From a bacterium (GTDB taxonomy: Bacteria; Patescibacteriota; Dojkabacteria; JAKAPS01; JAJZLI01), in the NCBI GenBank assembly GCA_027459825.1, contig DAIDGT010000006.1:1-57252 (forward strand): a stretch of 57,252 bases of DNA, given 5' to 3'. The position numbers and the translations under genes are program-made. Shown here piece after piece: positions 33,999 to 43,273 of the stretch (position 1 is its first letter; the number at the start of each line of letters is the position of its first letter). A model generated the notes under the pieces. It did not search any database. It saw nothing but the letters and a program-made list of their open reading frames with translations, and was not told the DNA's origin.

Positions 33999-34514
33999 CT
34001 AATTTTCAAATGTTGGAAAAGGTAGATTATTTATATCCTGCCCTGGTGGTATAGTTAATCTTGGTATCCTTGTGTCGTGTAAAAAATGAAATGACGCTAA
34101 GGCTTCTGCTGTTTGGTCTTCAAATCTTTGCTGTAGTGTTTCTTCATTGAATGGCTTATGTAGAATTTGTTCAAATACAGGTACAAGCTCTCCTAACGAA
34201 TATATCAAAGAAGGTATTTTTGTTATTCTATTCCCCGTCATTTTTCCATTTGCTGCAGCCCTTACTCTGTGATGTCCGTCTACTATGATAAAATGTCCTT
34301 CTTGTGAAGTTTCTAAATAGCATAGTACAATTGGGTTATCCATTAGATAAAGTATTCCTCCTTTCCTTATTTCTTTTATAGCACTTCTCATTTTTCCTTG
34401 AGAATACTCTTCTCTTCTCTGCCTTCCTCTAAGATAAGGTATAGGAATAATATATTGTCTTCCACCTGGCAAATGTTCTGTCAATTTTAACTCGTCAGGA
34501 TAAAGCTTTTCCAT
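33999..34514 (-). CDS. ParB/Srx-fold protein
   Basis: 171 residues. The core FIIVDGHHRVRAA matches the ParB N-terminal/sulfiredoxin-fold motif (D-G-H-H-R-x-x-A), preceded by RSAIKEIRKGG and a following strand. No helix-turn-helix of plasmid ParB is seen, so it is not a chromosome-partition ParB; ParB-like nucleases or CTP-binding switches are alternatives. Single gene between HU and miaA. Confidence 0.72.
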   Translation of the reverse strand: MEKLYPDELKLTEHLPGGRQYIIPIPYLRGRQRREEYSQGKMRSAIKEIRKGGILYLMDNPIVLCYLETSQEGHFIIVDGHHRVRAAANGKMTGNRITKIPSLIYSLGELVPVFEQILHKPFNEETLQQRFEDQTAEALASFHFLHDTRIPRLTIPPGQDINNLPFPTFEN

Positions 34515-34603
34515 TTATATAGTATATACTATATGGACTTATTATTCAATATTTTGATAGATAAAACTTATACATAATATTATATCGTACGTTATATTTA
34601 ACC

Positions 34604-35464
34604 TTAGATTTTATTTATGTATTTATCTGTTGTTTGGATAATATCTTTGGGGGGTATATTTGAAATATTAGTGTCCTGTTTCAGAAAAGTGATCTGTTTT
34701 TTCATAAGATGTATTGTAGATTTATTGATTCTATTTTCTAAGTCTTCAATATTGTGTATTTTTCCTTCAATATATTCTAATGTTTCCTTATATCCTATCA
34801 TTTGAAGACCTGGATCATTTTTAGAATATCCAATAGATAATACCTTTTTACATTCATCTATTAATCCTTGTTTTATCATTGTTTTTGTCCTTGATTGTAT
34901 ATTTTTTATTATGTCTTCTTTAGGTATGCTACTTTGTATTAATTTATAGTCAGGATTTAACTTTAGTTCTTTTCCAATATTTGACAAATCAATTTCTAAG
35001 TACCTTATAAGTCTTCTTTTGTTGTGTAAGTCAGAATTATTGAGCTTTGAAAAAAATATAGGATTTTTTATTTTTAATAAATTTTGTATATGTGCTAATT
35101 CTTTAGTTTCTAATTCTTTCCTTTGTGATATATTAGGAATCTCTCCCAGTTTTAAATTGTATATTAATGATTTTATGTATAAATATGTTCCTCCTACTAT
35201 GACAATAGGTTTATCCTTATTTTCTTTAATTATTTTGTTTGCGTCTATTTGGAATTGATAAGCGTTGTATCTTTGATCTGGAGTAATTATGTCTATTAGA
35301 TAGGTGGGGATGTCTATAAATCTCTCTTTATTACTACCTATATCTAAGTATTTATATACTTGTCTGGAATCAGCGCTAATTAGTATCCCATTATATTTTT
35401 TTGCTATCTTGTATGCAATGTGGGTTTTCCCTGATGCAGTGGGTCCTAGTATTACGATTTTCAC
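34604..35464 (-). CDS. miaA: tRNA dimethylallyltransferase
   Basis: 286 residues. P-loop GPTASGKTHIAYKIAKKY, then ISADSRQVYKYLDIGSNK, VVGGTYLYIKSLIYN and a C-terminal QMIGYKETLEYI ... RSRTKTM-like part. It adds the isopentenyl group to A37 of tRNAs that read U-starting codons. Its ATG overlaps the stop of the slipin gene by 4 bp. Confidence 0.94.
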   Translation of the reverse strand: MKIVILGPTASGKTHIAYKIAKKYNGILISADSRQVYKYLDIGSNKERFIDIPTYLIDIITPDQRYNAYQFQIDANKIIKENKDKPIVIVGGTYLYIKSLIYNLKLGEIPNISQRKELETKELAHIQNLLKIKNPIFFSKLNNSDLHNKRRLIRYLEIDLSNIGKELKLNPDYKLIQSSIPKEDIIKNIQSRTKTMIKQGLIDECKKVLSIGYSKNDPGLQMIGYKETLEYIEGKIHNIEDLENRINKSTIHLMKKQITFLKQDTNISNIPPKDIIQTTDKYINKI

Positions 35465-36369
35465 TTTTTGTGATTATTGAATTCTTTTTCAATAGAAGTT
35501 AACCCTGAAATTGCTCCAATGTTCATGCTATCAAGTGCTGAAGAAGGAATGACCATTAGCGCTCCTTTTTCTTTCAATCCCTCGAAGAGCATATTCATAG
35601 CTCTTAAATGTAATGCAACTGGGTTGTCTTTATATTGTTTTGCTGCCTCTTCAAAACTTTTTGCAATTATTCTTTCTGAATCTCCTAGTATTACTCTTGC
35701 CTCTCGTTCCCTCTCTGCCTGTGCTTTTTGTGACATTGCATTCTGAAGGCTTTCTGGAATGATTACATCTCTAATTTCTACAGAAATAACTTCAATACCC
35801 CATGGATTTACTCTTTTTGCAATTACATCTTTGAGTGTTTCGTCAATTACCTCCCTTTCTGATAATACTTGAGAAAGCTCACTCTTTCCTATGACATCTC
35901 TAAGTGCTGTTTGTGCTGCAAGAACGACACTACTTTTGTAATTTTCTACTTCAAGTCCTGCCATTTTTGTATCTACTACCCTCCAGAATAGTATTGCTTC
36001 TACAGATACAGGAACATTATCTTTAGTTAAAGTTTGTTCTGCTTTAATAGGAATAGAAACTGTTCGTATATCTACCCAGTATGGAATATTTTCTAAAATT
36101 GGTATCATAAAAAATATCCCAGGACCGGATATTCGGGAGAATTTTCCTAGTCTTAGAATTATCACTCTTTCCCATTGTGATGCTGTTTTTACTGAAGCAG
36201 AGATTATCCATGCAATTATAAGAGTGATAATCCATATAGTTACTGCAGTCCCCATTGCGGATTTCAAGTCGGGAATTGATATAGAAAATCCAACGATTAG
36301 TACGATTAAAAATATCAAAGAAGATATTGGGCTAAGGTGAACTTGATTCTGATTACTATACTGATCCAT
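35461..36369 (-). CDS. slipin/stomatin-like SPFH protein
   Basis: 302 residues. Two N-terminal membrane helices (about 15-30 and 40-60), then an SPFH/band-7 domain with ERVIILRLGKFSRISGPGIFFMIPILE, DNVPVSVEAILFWRV and ALRDVIGKSELSQVLSEREVI, then a coiled coil rich in Ala, Gln, Glu and Arg. SPFH proteins build membrane microdomain scaffolds. No NfeD-type partner protease lies next to it. Confidence 0.9.
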   Translation of the reverse strand: MDQYSNQNQVHLSPISSLIFLIVLIVGFSISIPDLKSAMGTAVTIWIITLIIAWIISASVKTASQWERVIILRLGKFSRISGPGIFFMIPILENIPYWVDIRTVSIPIKAEQTLTKDNVPVSVEAILFWRVVDTKMAGLEVENYKSSVVLAAQTALRDVIGKSELSQVLSEREVIDETLKDVIAKRVNPWGIEVISVEIRDVIIPESLQNAMSQKAQAEREREARVILGDSERIIAKSFEEAAKQYKDNPVALHLRAMNMLFEGLKEKGALMVIPSSALDSMNIGAISGLTSIEKEFNNHKK

Positions 36370-36418
36370 GATTAATTGGTATTCTACACCTTTGTAATAT
36401 TTATTTCTATATACCTAT

Positions 36419-37261
36419 TTATTTAGTTAATGTTTTATATTTATTTTCTGCTAAAATTACAATTTCTTCTGCTACAGAAATTCCTGTACATTTCTCAAAT
36501 TCTGTAAACACAGGAGATCTATTCACTTCTAATATGTAATATTCTCCATCTTTGGATATGACTAAGTCTATTCCCCCTATATCTAATAATGTTGCTCTTC
36601 TACATTCATTTGCAATTTCAATTTCTTTTAAATTAAGTTTGTATGCTTTTCCTATTCCTCCTTGAGCAATATTTTTTATAACATTTTTTGTATTGACTTT
36701 TTCCATTCCAAGGTGAAGTACTTTTTCTCTGACGAAGATAATTCTTATCTCTTTTTGCGCTTCAATATAGTCTTGAATCATAAAATGAATGTTATTATTA
36801 TCTGCAATGATTTTTTTTGCTTCATTTTTATTTTTGACTAAGTATACATTTCTACCCTTTTTTCCTCTTATGTCCTTAATTATTGCTGGATATGTAAATT
36901 TATCTATATCCTCTCTTTGAGGGTTTATTATAAATCTTGGGATATTAAGCCCTTCTTTATGTTCTATGTTTTTTATATTAATTATCTTCTTGTAACCAAG
37001 ATCTTCATCAATTAATATCTTATTGTTTTTATATAAATATTTTCCTATAAGTTGTGCAAAGTCAGTTTCTACTCCTCTGATGATGTACACATCAAATGAC
37101 AAAAAATCCACCTCTTGAGAGTGTATTTCTAATCTTCGATTTGAGTATGTATAGCTCAAAGTTAATGCTGAGATTATTTTAAATTCATGGCCCCTTCCTA
37201 TGGCTTTAGATTGAATACTTTGAGATATCGGACCTTCTTTTCCTATTAGTAGTATTTTCAT
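36419..37261 (-). CDS. RimK-like ATP-grasp ligase
   Basis: 280 residues. N-terminal domain MKILLIGKEGPISQ..., then the ATP-grasp: PAIIKDIRGKKGRNVYLV (phosphate-binding loop), FMIQDYIEAQKEIRIIFV, and GGIDLVISKDGEYYILEVNRSPVF with metal-binding Asp and Glu-x-Asn. RimK-type enzymes add amino acids, often Glu, to proteins or peptides; the substrate here is unknown. It is divergent from mraZ and begins the rimK-slipin-miaA run. Confidence 0.85.
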   Translation of the reverse strand: MKILLIGKEGPISQSIQSKAIGRGHEFKIISALTLSYTYSNRRLEIHSQEVDFLSFDVYIIRGVETDFAQLIGKYLYKNNKILIDEDLGYKKIINIKNIEHKEGLNIPRFIINPQREDIDKFTYPAIIKDIRGKKGRNVYLVKNKNEAKKIIADNNNIHFMIQDYIEAQKEIRIIFVREKVLHLGMEKVNTKNVIKNIAQGGIGKAYKLNLKEIEIANECRRATLLDIGGIDLVISKDGEYYILEVNRSPVFTEFEKCTGISVAEEIVILAENKYKTLTK

Positions 37262-37272
37262 AATATTTGCCC

Positions 37273-37278
37273 ATTATA
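37273..37278 (-). promoter_or_regulatory. -10 of the RimK-like gene
   Basis: Minus strand TGT-TATAAT, hexamer at 37273-37278, 11 nt from the ATG, with TTGTAA 16 bp upstream as a possible -35. Confidence 0.5.
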
Positions 37279-37354
37279 ACATTGCTGTCTTTTATTACAA
37301 TAACCTTGTTTTCATGTAGTTCTTGACAGGAACTATTAATATGTATTAAATTGT

Positions 37355-37384
37355 ATGTGGTGAAAAGTGGTGAAGAGTGGTGAT
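37355..37384 (+). promoter_or_regulatory. MraZ operator: three direct 10-bp repeats
   Basis: Three copies of GTGGTGAA-type sequence at exact 10-bp period (GTGG at 37357, 37367 and 37377) lie 20 bp before mraZ. MraZ proteins bind direct repeats of this type with a 10-bp period upstream of their own operon (known for E. coli and Mollicutes). A perfect TTGACA at 37323-37328 may be the -35 of the promoter. This is almost certainly the autoregulatory site of the division cluster. Confidence 0.82.
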
Positions 37385-37403
37385 TTAAATTTGTATTGAT
37401 ATT

Positions 37404-37829
37404 ATGCTCATAGGAGAACATATTACAAAACTAGGTGAAAAAAATAGAGTTGCTCTTCCCAAGAAATTGAGAAGTGAAATTGGAGATAAGCTCATTATTA
37501 CAAAAGGTTATGAAGATTGTTTGATAGTTGTATCTCAAAGTAAGTGGGAAGTTATAACGAAAGATTTAATATCAAAACCATTTACTTCTGGATCTGCTAG
37601 AGATACATCAAGGTTTATTTTAGGAGGAGCTGTAGATGTGGAACTGGATGATCAAGGTAGGTTTGTTATTCCTCAAAATTTAGTTTCACATGCCGATCTT
37701 GATGATAGTATTTGTTTTTTGGGGCTTATCAACTGGGTGGAGATATGGAGTTTAGGAAAGTGGAGAGAAAGAGAAGAATATTTAAAAACTAATGGTTCTG
37801 AAATTGCTGAAAAATTGAATGTATCATAA
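37404..37829 (+). CDS. mraZ: transcriptional regulator MraZ
   Basis: 141 residues, two SpoVT/AbrB-like halves: GEHITKLGEKNRVALPKKLR in the first and GGAVDVELDDQGRFVIPQNL in the second, each with the D-x-x-x-R-x-x-x-P pattern. It represses the dcw cluster and acts as a ring-shaped oligomer. The operator repeats are directly upstream. Overlaps rsmH by 11 bp. Confidence 0.96.
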   Translation: MLIGEHITKLGEKNRVALPKKLRSEIGDKLIITKGYEDCLIVVSQSKWEVITKDLISKPFTSGSARDTSRFILGGAVDVELDDQGRFVIPQNLVSHADLDDSICFLGLINWVEIWSLGKWREREEYLKTNGSEIAEKLNVS

Positions 37830-38715
37830 TGCTGTTCTTTTTAAAAATATAATAGATAATCTGGGTATAGAAAATGGAAAGATATATGTAGATGCAACTT
37901 TAGGGGGAGGAAGTATTACGTTGGGCATTGCAAATAGATTACAAACGGGTACGGTTATCGGTTTTGATGTTGATATTAATGCAATTGAAAATTTTAGTAA
38001 TAAAGGTTTGCAGATCATAAATCCTTTTCATTTTAAGTTAAAAGATGTTGATATTTATCTTATAAATGCAAATTTTAGAAAAATTGCATCAGAACTTACA
38101 AAGATAGGTATTAATCATGTTGATGGTGTTGTATATGACTTAGGGGTCTCATCCTTTCAAATTGATAATCCTAATATGGGGTTTAGTTACAAAGCAGAAA
38201 GTCTACTTGATATGAGGATGGATAAAAATTTGAAAGTTACTGCCCAAGACCTCTTAATGGTTATGTATAAGAATGAATTGGAAGATATGTTTAAGAAATA
38301 TTCAGATGAACCTTTTGCACATACTATAGCTTTAAATATTGTGAAAGAAAGGAAAAAAAAGAAAATTCAGTCATCTTTACAATTAGTGGAAATAGTGAAA
38401 AGTAGTATCAAAAATCAAACTTATCTCTATCGCCATGTAGCTAGGGTGTTCCAGGCGCTAAGGATCGCAGTAAATGACGAGTTGGGCGCTTTGAATGATT
38501 CTCTGCTCCAGCTGCCAACACTTATAGCTTATGGTGGTAGAGTCGAAATTGTAACTTTTCATTCAATTGAAGATAGAAAAGTAAAAAGTTTTTTTAAAGA
38601 AAATACGGATAAGTTTAGATCTTTATATAACAATATAATTTATCCGTCCGATGTTGAAATTAATGAAAATATTAGGTCTCGTTCCGCAAAATTGCGGATT
38701 TATGAAAAAATATGA
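37819..38715 (+). CDS. rsmH: 16S rRNA m4C1402 methyltransferase RsmH
   Basis: 298 residues. YVDATLGGGSITLGI (SAM site), VDGVVYDLGVSSFQID, FSYKAESLLDMRMD and YRHVARVFQALRIAVNDEL, FHSIEDRKVKSFF are RsmH signatures. Second gene of the division cluster, ATGA overlap with ftsL. Confidence 0.95.
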   Translation: MYHNAVLFKNIIDNLGIENGKIYVDATLGGGSITLGIANRLQTGTVIGFDVDINAIENFSNKGLQIINPFHFKLKDVDIYLINANFRKIASELTKIGINHVDGVVYDLGVSSFQIDNPNMGFSYKAESLLDMRMDKNLKVTAQDLLMVMYKNELEDMFKKYSDEPFAHTIALNIVKERKKKKIQSSLQLVEIVKSSIKNQTYLYRHVARVFQALRIAVNDELGALNDSLLQLPTLIAYGGRVEIVTFHSIEDRKVKSFFKENTDKFRSLYNNIIYPSDVEINENIRSRSAKLRIYEKI

Positions 38716-38996
38716 AAAATAAAATATTATTATTAACAATTTTTTTATTATTCTTTACTATTATTGCTCAGCTTGCACTTATGAGTATTCTAGACTCATA
38801 TAATTCAAAAGTTGGTAATCTTGTTAGTGAGTATGGATATCTAAACACTGTTAACCAAAGTTTGCAGGAAAAAGTCTCTTCTGCTGAGTCAATTACAAAT
38901 ATACAAAATCAAGATTTAAAATCTGGTTATAGTAGTATTAACTCATATGTATATGCTCCTTCTGGAGGTGTATACAGCTTAAATGTTTCAAAATGA
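38712..38996 (+). CDS. ftsL: FtsL-like divisome protein
   Basis: 94 residues, one N-terminal membrane helix (LLLTIFLLFFTIIAQLAL) and a short coiled coil. No sequence identity is visible, but length, topology and place between rsmH and ftsI are those of FtsL. Overlaps both neighbours by 4 bp. Confidence 0.75.
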   Translation: MKNKILLLTIFLLFFTIIAQLALMSILDSYNSKVGNLVSEYGYLNTVNQSLQEKVSSAESITNIQNQDLKSGYSSINSYVYAPSGGVYSLNVSK

Positions 38997-40714
38997 ATCC
39001 AAAATTGTTTAGAAAAAAAATATCTTGGATAGTTTTATTCCTTACGGCCTTCCTGTTCATAGTGATTTTTAAGCTCTTTAATCTTCAGGTTATTAATAAT
39101 GCTAGATATACTGTAGAGGCTTCTGTCGAAAATAATTTTGATAGTACTCTCCAGTCTTTAAGAGGTGTCATTACCGCTTCCACAGGACTTATTCTTGCAG
39201 GGGATAGACCAGTTTACGATGTTTATGTCGATAAAACCCAAGTAAAGAATAAAAAAGTTTTTGTTGATACCGTGTCTACAGTGTTGGATATCTCAAAAAA
39301 CAAGCTGAATAGTATTTTAAACTCAAAATATATTTGGGTACAACTTGAAAATAATGTATCTGCTGCTCAAAAAAATAAACTTGCCAATATATCTTCTTTA
39401 GTTTTTGAGCAACATGAAGGTAGATATTATCCAGATGGATCATTGTTTTCTGATATATTAGGTTTCCTTAGTGTAAATAATGGATCTACACCTTCTGGAA
39501 ATTATGGTATTGAGGGATATTTTAATGGCGCTCTGGAAGGGCATAATGGATTTACTTCTGGTACTGAGAGTGCATTTGGTATACCTATATTATCCTCAAA
39601 TTATCAATTTGTTCCACCTAAAAATGGTGATACTGTTAAACTAACAGTTGTTCCTGCCTTACAGAATATTTTAAATACATCTCTAGATTACTGGACTAAA
39701 AAAGAAGATGCAACATCTGGGTCTGCAATTCTTATGGATCCAAAGACTGGCGCAATTCTTGCAATGTCTTCATATCCCACATATAACCCCAATTATTATT
39801 GGAATTATAATAATAATGATTTTGCAAATAATGCAATAAATTTTATATATGAACCTGGTTCTGTTGGAAAGTTAGTTACAGCTGTTGCTGCTATAAATAC
39901 AGGTAAAATGACTCCTTCTACTACAGTAGATGATAATACTGGAATTTTTACAGTTGGTGGAAAGAATATCTATAACTGGAATAAGCAACCAGATGGTATT
40001 ATGAACCTTGCTCAAATTCTAAAGCTTTCTTCCAATGTAGGGGCTAGTATAGTAGCGACAAAATACTTATCATCCCAAACACTCTATAATTATAGCTTAA
40101 AACTTGGTTTTGGTCAGTTAACTGGTATTATGCTTCAGGGAGAAGAAACAGGTTATGTCCCTAATTATCAAACTTGGAATGAATCAAATCTTGCAACTGC
40201 ATCTTTTGGGCAATTCTATGGAGTATCTCCTCTGCAGATTATTGACGCATATGATTCCATTGCAAATGGAGGAAAAAGAATGGAACCATATATTGTTCAA
40301 AGTATTACTACCCCAGATGGAAAGACAATAAATTTTACTCCAAAGGTACTTGATAATGTTGTGTCTTCATCTGTAGCTTCTGAAATAAATCAAATGTTGA
40401 CATATACAACTACGGGCGAACCGAATTGGGCCCTAAATCAAGAGGGAGTAGGTAGTTACATTCCTATTATTGCAAGTAAAACAGGATCTGCTCAGGTTCC
40501 ATCTAAAAAAAGTTCTGGTGGATATTCTAATTCAGATTACATAATGACATATGTTGGTTATGCTCCAGCAAATAACCCTAAATTTATTCTTCTTACTATG
40601 ATGAATGATCCACAGAAACCATTATTAAATCAGTATTATGCAGCAACTACTGCATGTGTAGAATGGGGACAGATGGCAAAAGGTATCTTCAATTACTTTA
40701 ATATATCTCCTTAA
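38993..40714 (+). CDS. ftsI: penicillin-binding protein, FtsI class
   Basis: 573 residues. Membrane anchor (ISWIVLFLTAFLFIVIF), pedestal, then transpeptidase domain with SVGK (Ser nucleophile in YEPGSVGKLV), SSN in KLSSNVGAS and KTG in ASKTGSAQV. It cross-links septal peptidoglycan. No PASTA repeats. The EPGS-T/V-x-K motif has Val-Gly before Lys, slightly unusual but functional in form. Confidence 0.94.
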   Translation: MNPKLFRKKISWIVLFLTAFLFIVIFKLFNLQVINNARYTVEASVENNFDSTLQSLRGVITASTGLILAGDRPVYDVYVDKTQVKNKKVFVDTVSTVLDISKNKLNSILNSKYIWVQLENNVSAAQKNKLANISSLVFEQHEGRYYPDGSLFSDILGFLSVNNGSTPSGNYGIEGYFNGALEGHNGFTSGTESAFGIPILSSNYQFVPPKNGDTVKLTVVPALQNILNTSLDYWTKKEDATSGSAILMDPKTGAILAMSSYPTYNPNYYWNYNNNDFANNAINFIYEPGSVGKLVTAVAAINTGKMTPSTTVDDNTGIFTVGGKNIYNWNKQPDGIMNLAQILKLSSNVGASIVATKYLSSQTLYNYSLKLGFGQLTGIMLQGEETGYVPNYQTWNESNLATASFGQFYGVSPLQIIDAYDSIANGGKRMEPYIVQSITTPDGKTINFTPKVLDNVVSSSVASEINQMLTYTTTGEPNWALNQEGVGSYIPIIASKTGSAQVPSKKSSGGYSNSDYIMTYVGYAPANNPKFILLTMMNDPQKPLLNQYYAATTACVEWGQMAKGIFNYFNISP

Positions 40715-41111
40715 TTCTTGGGTAATCTTTGTACCATATAATTTTTCCTTCAGTGTAATTTCTTTTCCTCATATTACTTGCTATTACTATATGAGGTGGT
40801 CTATGATGGTTTGCTGTTATATCTCCAGATTTTACCCTATATAACCTTCCAATGTAGTTAACATATGATTCTGTATTTGCCGTTGTATCTGATAAAGAGA
40901 AAATTTTTACTAATATAATTCCTAAATTTGGATCTTGAAGGCTAGCTGACATATAAATTTCACCAGTAAATCCCAATGGATATTGCTCAAATGTTTCTAT
41001 AAGGCCATTTAAACATTCCATCTCCCTAGAGGTTAATATTCTGTAAAATTCTTTTCTGTTTTCAGTAATAGTTTTTGGATCTGGGATTTTTTCTATTTGT
41101 TCTGTCTCCAT
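40698..41111 (-). CDS. unknown protein
   Basis: 137 residues, soluble, with EFYRILTSREMECLNGLIE near the N-terminus and YIGRLYRVKSGDITANHHRPPH in the second half. Not recognised. Convergent with ftsI, overlapping its last 17 bp. It separates the fts genes from murA, like other single minus-strand hypotheticals here. Confidence 0.6.
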   Translation of the reverse strand: METEQIEKIPDPKTITENRKEFYRILTSREMECLNGLIETFEQYPLGFTGEIYMSASLQDPNLGIILVKIFSLSDTTANTESYVNYIGRLYRVKSGDITANHHRPPHIVIASNMRKRNYTEGKIIWYKDYPRIKEIY

Positions 41112-41204
41112 ATCAAATTTGTTAGTATTATAACATAATATATACTGTTAAATTTATTTTAAATGTTTTACAATGATTTTTAGATTTGAGATAATTAACT
41201 TCAT

Positions 41205-42497
41205 ATGTATAAATTTGAAATAGATGGTGGTGTTCCACTTTCAGGGGAAGTTTCTCTTGTTGGTGGGAAGAATTCTGTTATTCCTGTTATTTGTGCAACT
41301 CTACTGACAAATAAAAAATGTGTATTAACCAATGTACCTAAGATTTCTGATGTAAGAGTACTTATCAGGATATTAAAAAAATTAGGTTCTAAGGTTGCCT
41401 ATACAGGAGAAAATGAATTAACTATTCATAATTTAAATATTCGTTATGACCCCAGTATTTTATCTGATTTTAAACATTTAAGAGGTTCAATTTTATTTTT
41501 ATGTCCTCTATTTGTTAGGTTAGGTAAGGTTAGATTTGGATATCCTGGTGGAGATAGAATTGGCGCACGAGAAATTACTGCTCACCTTGATGGTATTAGA
41601 TCTCTTGGGGGAAAAGTGGAGTTTGAAAACTCTCATTTTATAGTATCTGGAAAGAGAAAAGGTTCTAATATTTTTCTTTATGAACCATCGGTAACCGCAA
41701 CAGAAAATTTAGTTATGCTTGCTGTTTTAACTCAAGGTACAACAGTAATAGAAAATGCAGCATGTGAACCTCATGTTGCTGATCTTTGCAGGATGCTTGT
41801 TGATATGGGTGCGAGTATTAGTGGTATTGGTACAAATTATTTGAAAATTAAAGGAATTGAAACTCTCTCTGGAGTTGAACATAATATCCCTATAGATTAT
41901 ATAGAGGTTGCAAATTACTTGGTTTTTGCTCTTGTTACAGGAGGAGATATTACTGTTTTAAATATTATTCCAAATGAATTAAAGTCTGTGCTTTATGTGT
42001 TTGAAAAATTCAATGTAGTCTATGAGATAAGTAAAGTAGGGGAAACATTTAATATTAGAATACCTCCTGAACAGAATTTATACTTTAGAAAAGATATCGG
42101 TTTTAATAATTTAGGTATATATACCAATCCTTTTCCTGGTTTTCCTACAGATTTGTTATCTGTTGTTATCTCTCTTGCCCTCCATGTAAAGGGCAAGATT
42201 TTATTTTTTGAGAAAATGTATGAAGATAGATTAAAATTTGCTCTTTCTTTTAATAAAATGGGTGGAAAGGTTAAACTTTTAGATTCTCATCGTATTATGG
42301 TGTTAGGTCCTAGAAATCTTGTAGGTAGATCTTTACATCCTAATGATATTAGGGCTGCTACAGCTTATCTTTCTGCTGCTTTGAGCGCTCGTGGAAAGAG
42401 TCAACTTTATGGAGTGGAACATTTAGATCGCGCATATCCTAGAATAGAGAAGACCCTACAGAAACTTGGTGGTAAAATAAAGAGAATTAGATTATGA
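41205..42497 (+). CDS. murA: UDP-GlcNAc 1-carboxyvinyltransferase, Asp variant
   Basis: 430 residues, EPSP-synthase fold. Lys-Asn of the active site are in VGGKNSVIP, the Arg in IGARE and the catalytic Asp in FPGFPTDLL. The loop that normally reads GGCxIGxRP is PGGDRIGARE: the fosfomycin-target Cys is Asp, as in Mycobacterium and Chlamydia MurA (known), so natural fosfomycin resistance is expected. First step of peptidoglycan precursor synthesis. Overlaps the next gene by 4 bp. Confidence 0.94.
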   Translation: MYKFEIDGGVPLSGEVSLVGGKNSVIPVICATLLTNKKCVLTNVPKISDVRVLIRILKKLGSKVAYTGENELTIHNLNIRYDPSILSDFKHLRGSILFLCPLFVRLGKVRFGYPGGDRIGAREITAHLDGIRSLGGKVEFENSHFIVSGKRKGSNIFLYEPSVTATENLVMLAVLTQGTTVIENAACEPHVADLCRMLVDMGASISGIGTNYLKIKGIETLSGVEHNIPIDYIEVANYLVFALVTGGDITVLNIIPNELKSVLYVFEKFNVVYEISKVGETFNIRIPPEQNLYFRKDIGFNNLGIYTNPFPGFPTDLLSVVISLALHVKGKILFFEKMYEDRLKFALSFNKMGGKVKLLDSHRIMVLGPRNLVGRSLHPNDIRAATAYLSAALSARGKSQLYGVEHLDRAYPRIEKTLQKLGGKIKRIRL

Positions 42498-43273
42498 AAA
42501 TATTCATACGTAGGGTCATCAAAAATATATATTCTTTTATTGCCAAGTGCCTAGTTAAGTCAAATAATATTAAGGTAATTGTTGTATTTGGCGCTAGATC
42601 TTCTGATATCTGTGTAGAAGCAATATATAGTGTTTTAAGTGAAAAAGGACTAAGAGTTAAAAGAAGCTATTTAGGTTTTGAGAAAGATCTGGATTTTGCT
42701 AATTTTGTTGCAACTCCATGGGAAAATTACACCTTTATGCATTTTCTTTATGCTCTCGTCACATTTCCGATAATATACTTCTTTAAGATATACAATAATT
42801 TATATTTAATAGTAGATGTTTCTACAGTATCTTCTTCTGTCTGTAAGTATTATACAAAATTTCTACAACCTGAAGTATGTGTTTTCCTTGATACTACGAT
42901 AAGCTCAGTTGTATTTCAAAATAAAATAATAGAAGAATCTGCCGATGATTCTAAGATTATTGTTTTTGGAGATTCTAGAAAAAAAGAACTTCTAAATTTT
43001 GATTTTAAGAGAAAGTTTTTGACTTTTGGTGAAAATATACAGAATACATTATCATATAGTAAGGTATCAGAAAAAAGTATACATGTTTTATATAATGGTC
43101 AATTTATTGATTTTGATAATAATTTTGCAGATTTAGATCTAAAAATTATTGCAGCTGCAATTCTTGCATCTATTATTATGGGAGTACCATTTGAACAGGC
43201 TGTACACAATATATGTAAATTTCAGATGCCTCATAAAGGTTTTCAACGTATATTTGAAAAATTTAAACAATGA
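42494..43273 (+). CDS. degenerate MurF-like protein without P-loop
   Basis: 259 residues. The layout follows the N-terminal and central parts of short CPR-type MurF: a strand KVIVVFGARSSDICVEAIYSVL where the ligase P-loop GxxGKTxTK should be, LYLIVDVSTVSSSVCKYYTKF in place of the LEMGxxxPGDIxxLT part, then PEVCVFLDTT and KFLTFGENIQN. The Gly-Lys-Thr is absent and the C-terminal ligase domain is missing (about 420 residues expected). It probably keeps a structural role or is inactive. Between murA and murE, both overlaps 4 bp. Confidence 0.55.
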   Translation: MKIFIRRVIKNIYSFIAKCLVKSNNIKVIVVFGARSSDICVEAIYSVLSEKGLRVKRSYLGFEKDLDFANFVATPWENYTFMHFLYALVTFPIIYFFKIYNNLYLIVDVSTVSSSVCKYYTKFLQPEVCVFLDTTISSVVFQNKIIEESADDSKIIVFGDSRKKELLNFDFKRKFLTFGENIQNTLSYSKVSEKSIHVLYNGQFIDFDNNFADLDLKIIAAAILASIIMGVPFEQAVHNICKFQMPHKGFQRIFEKFKQ

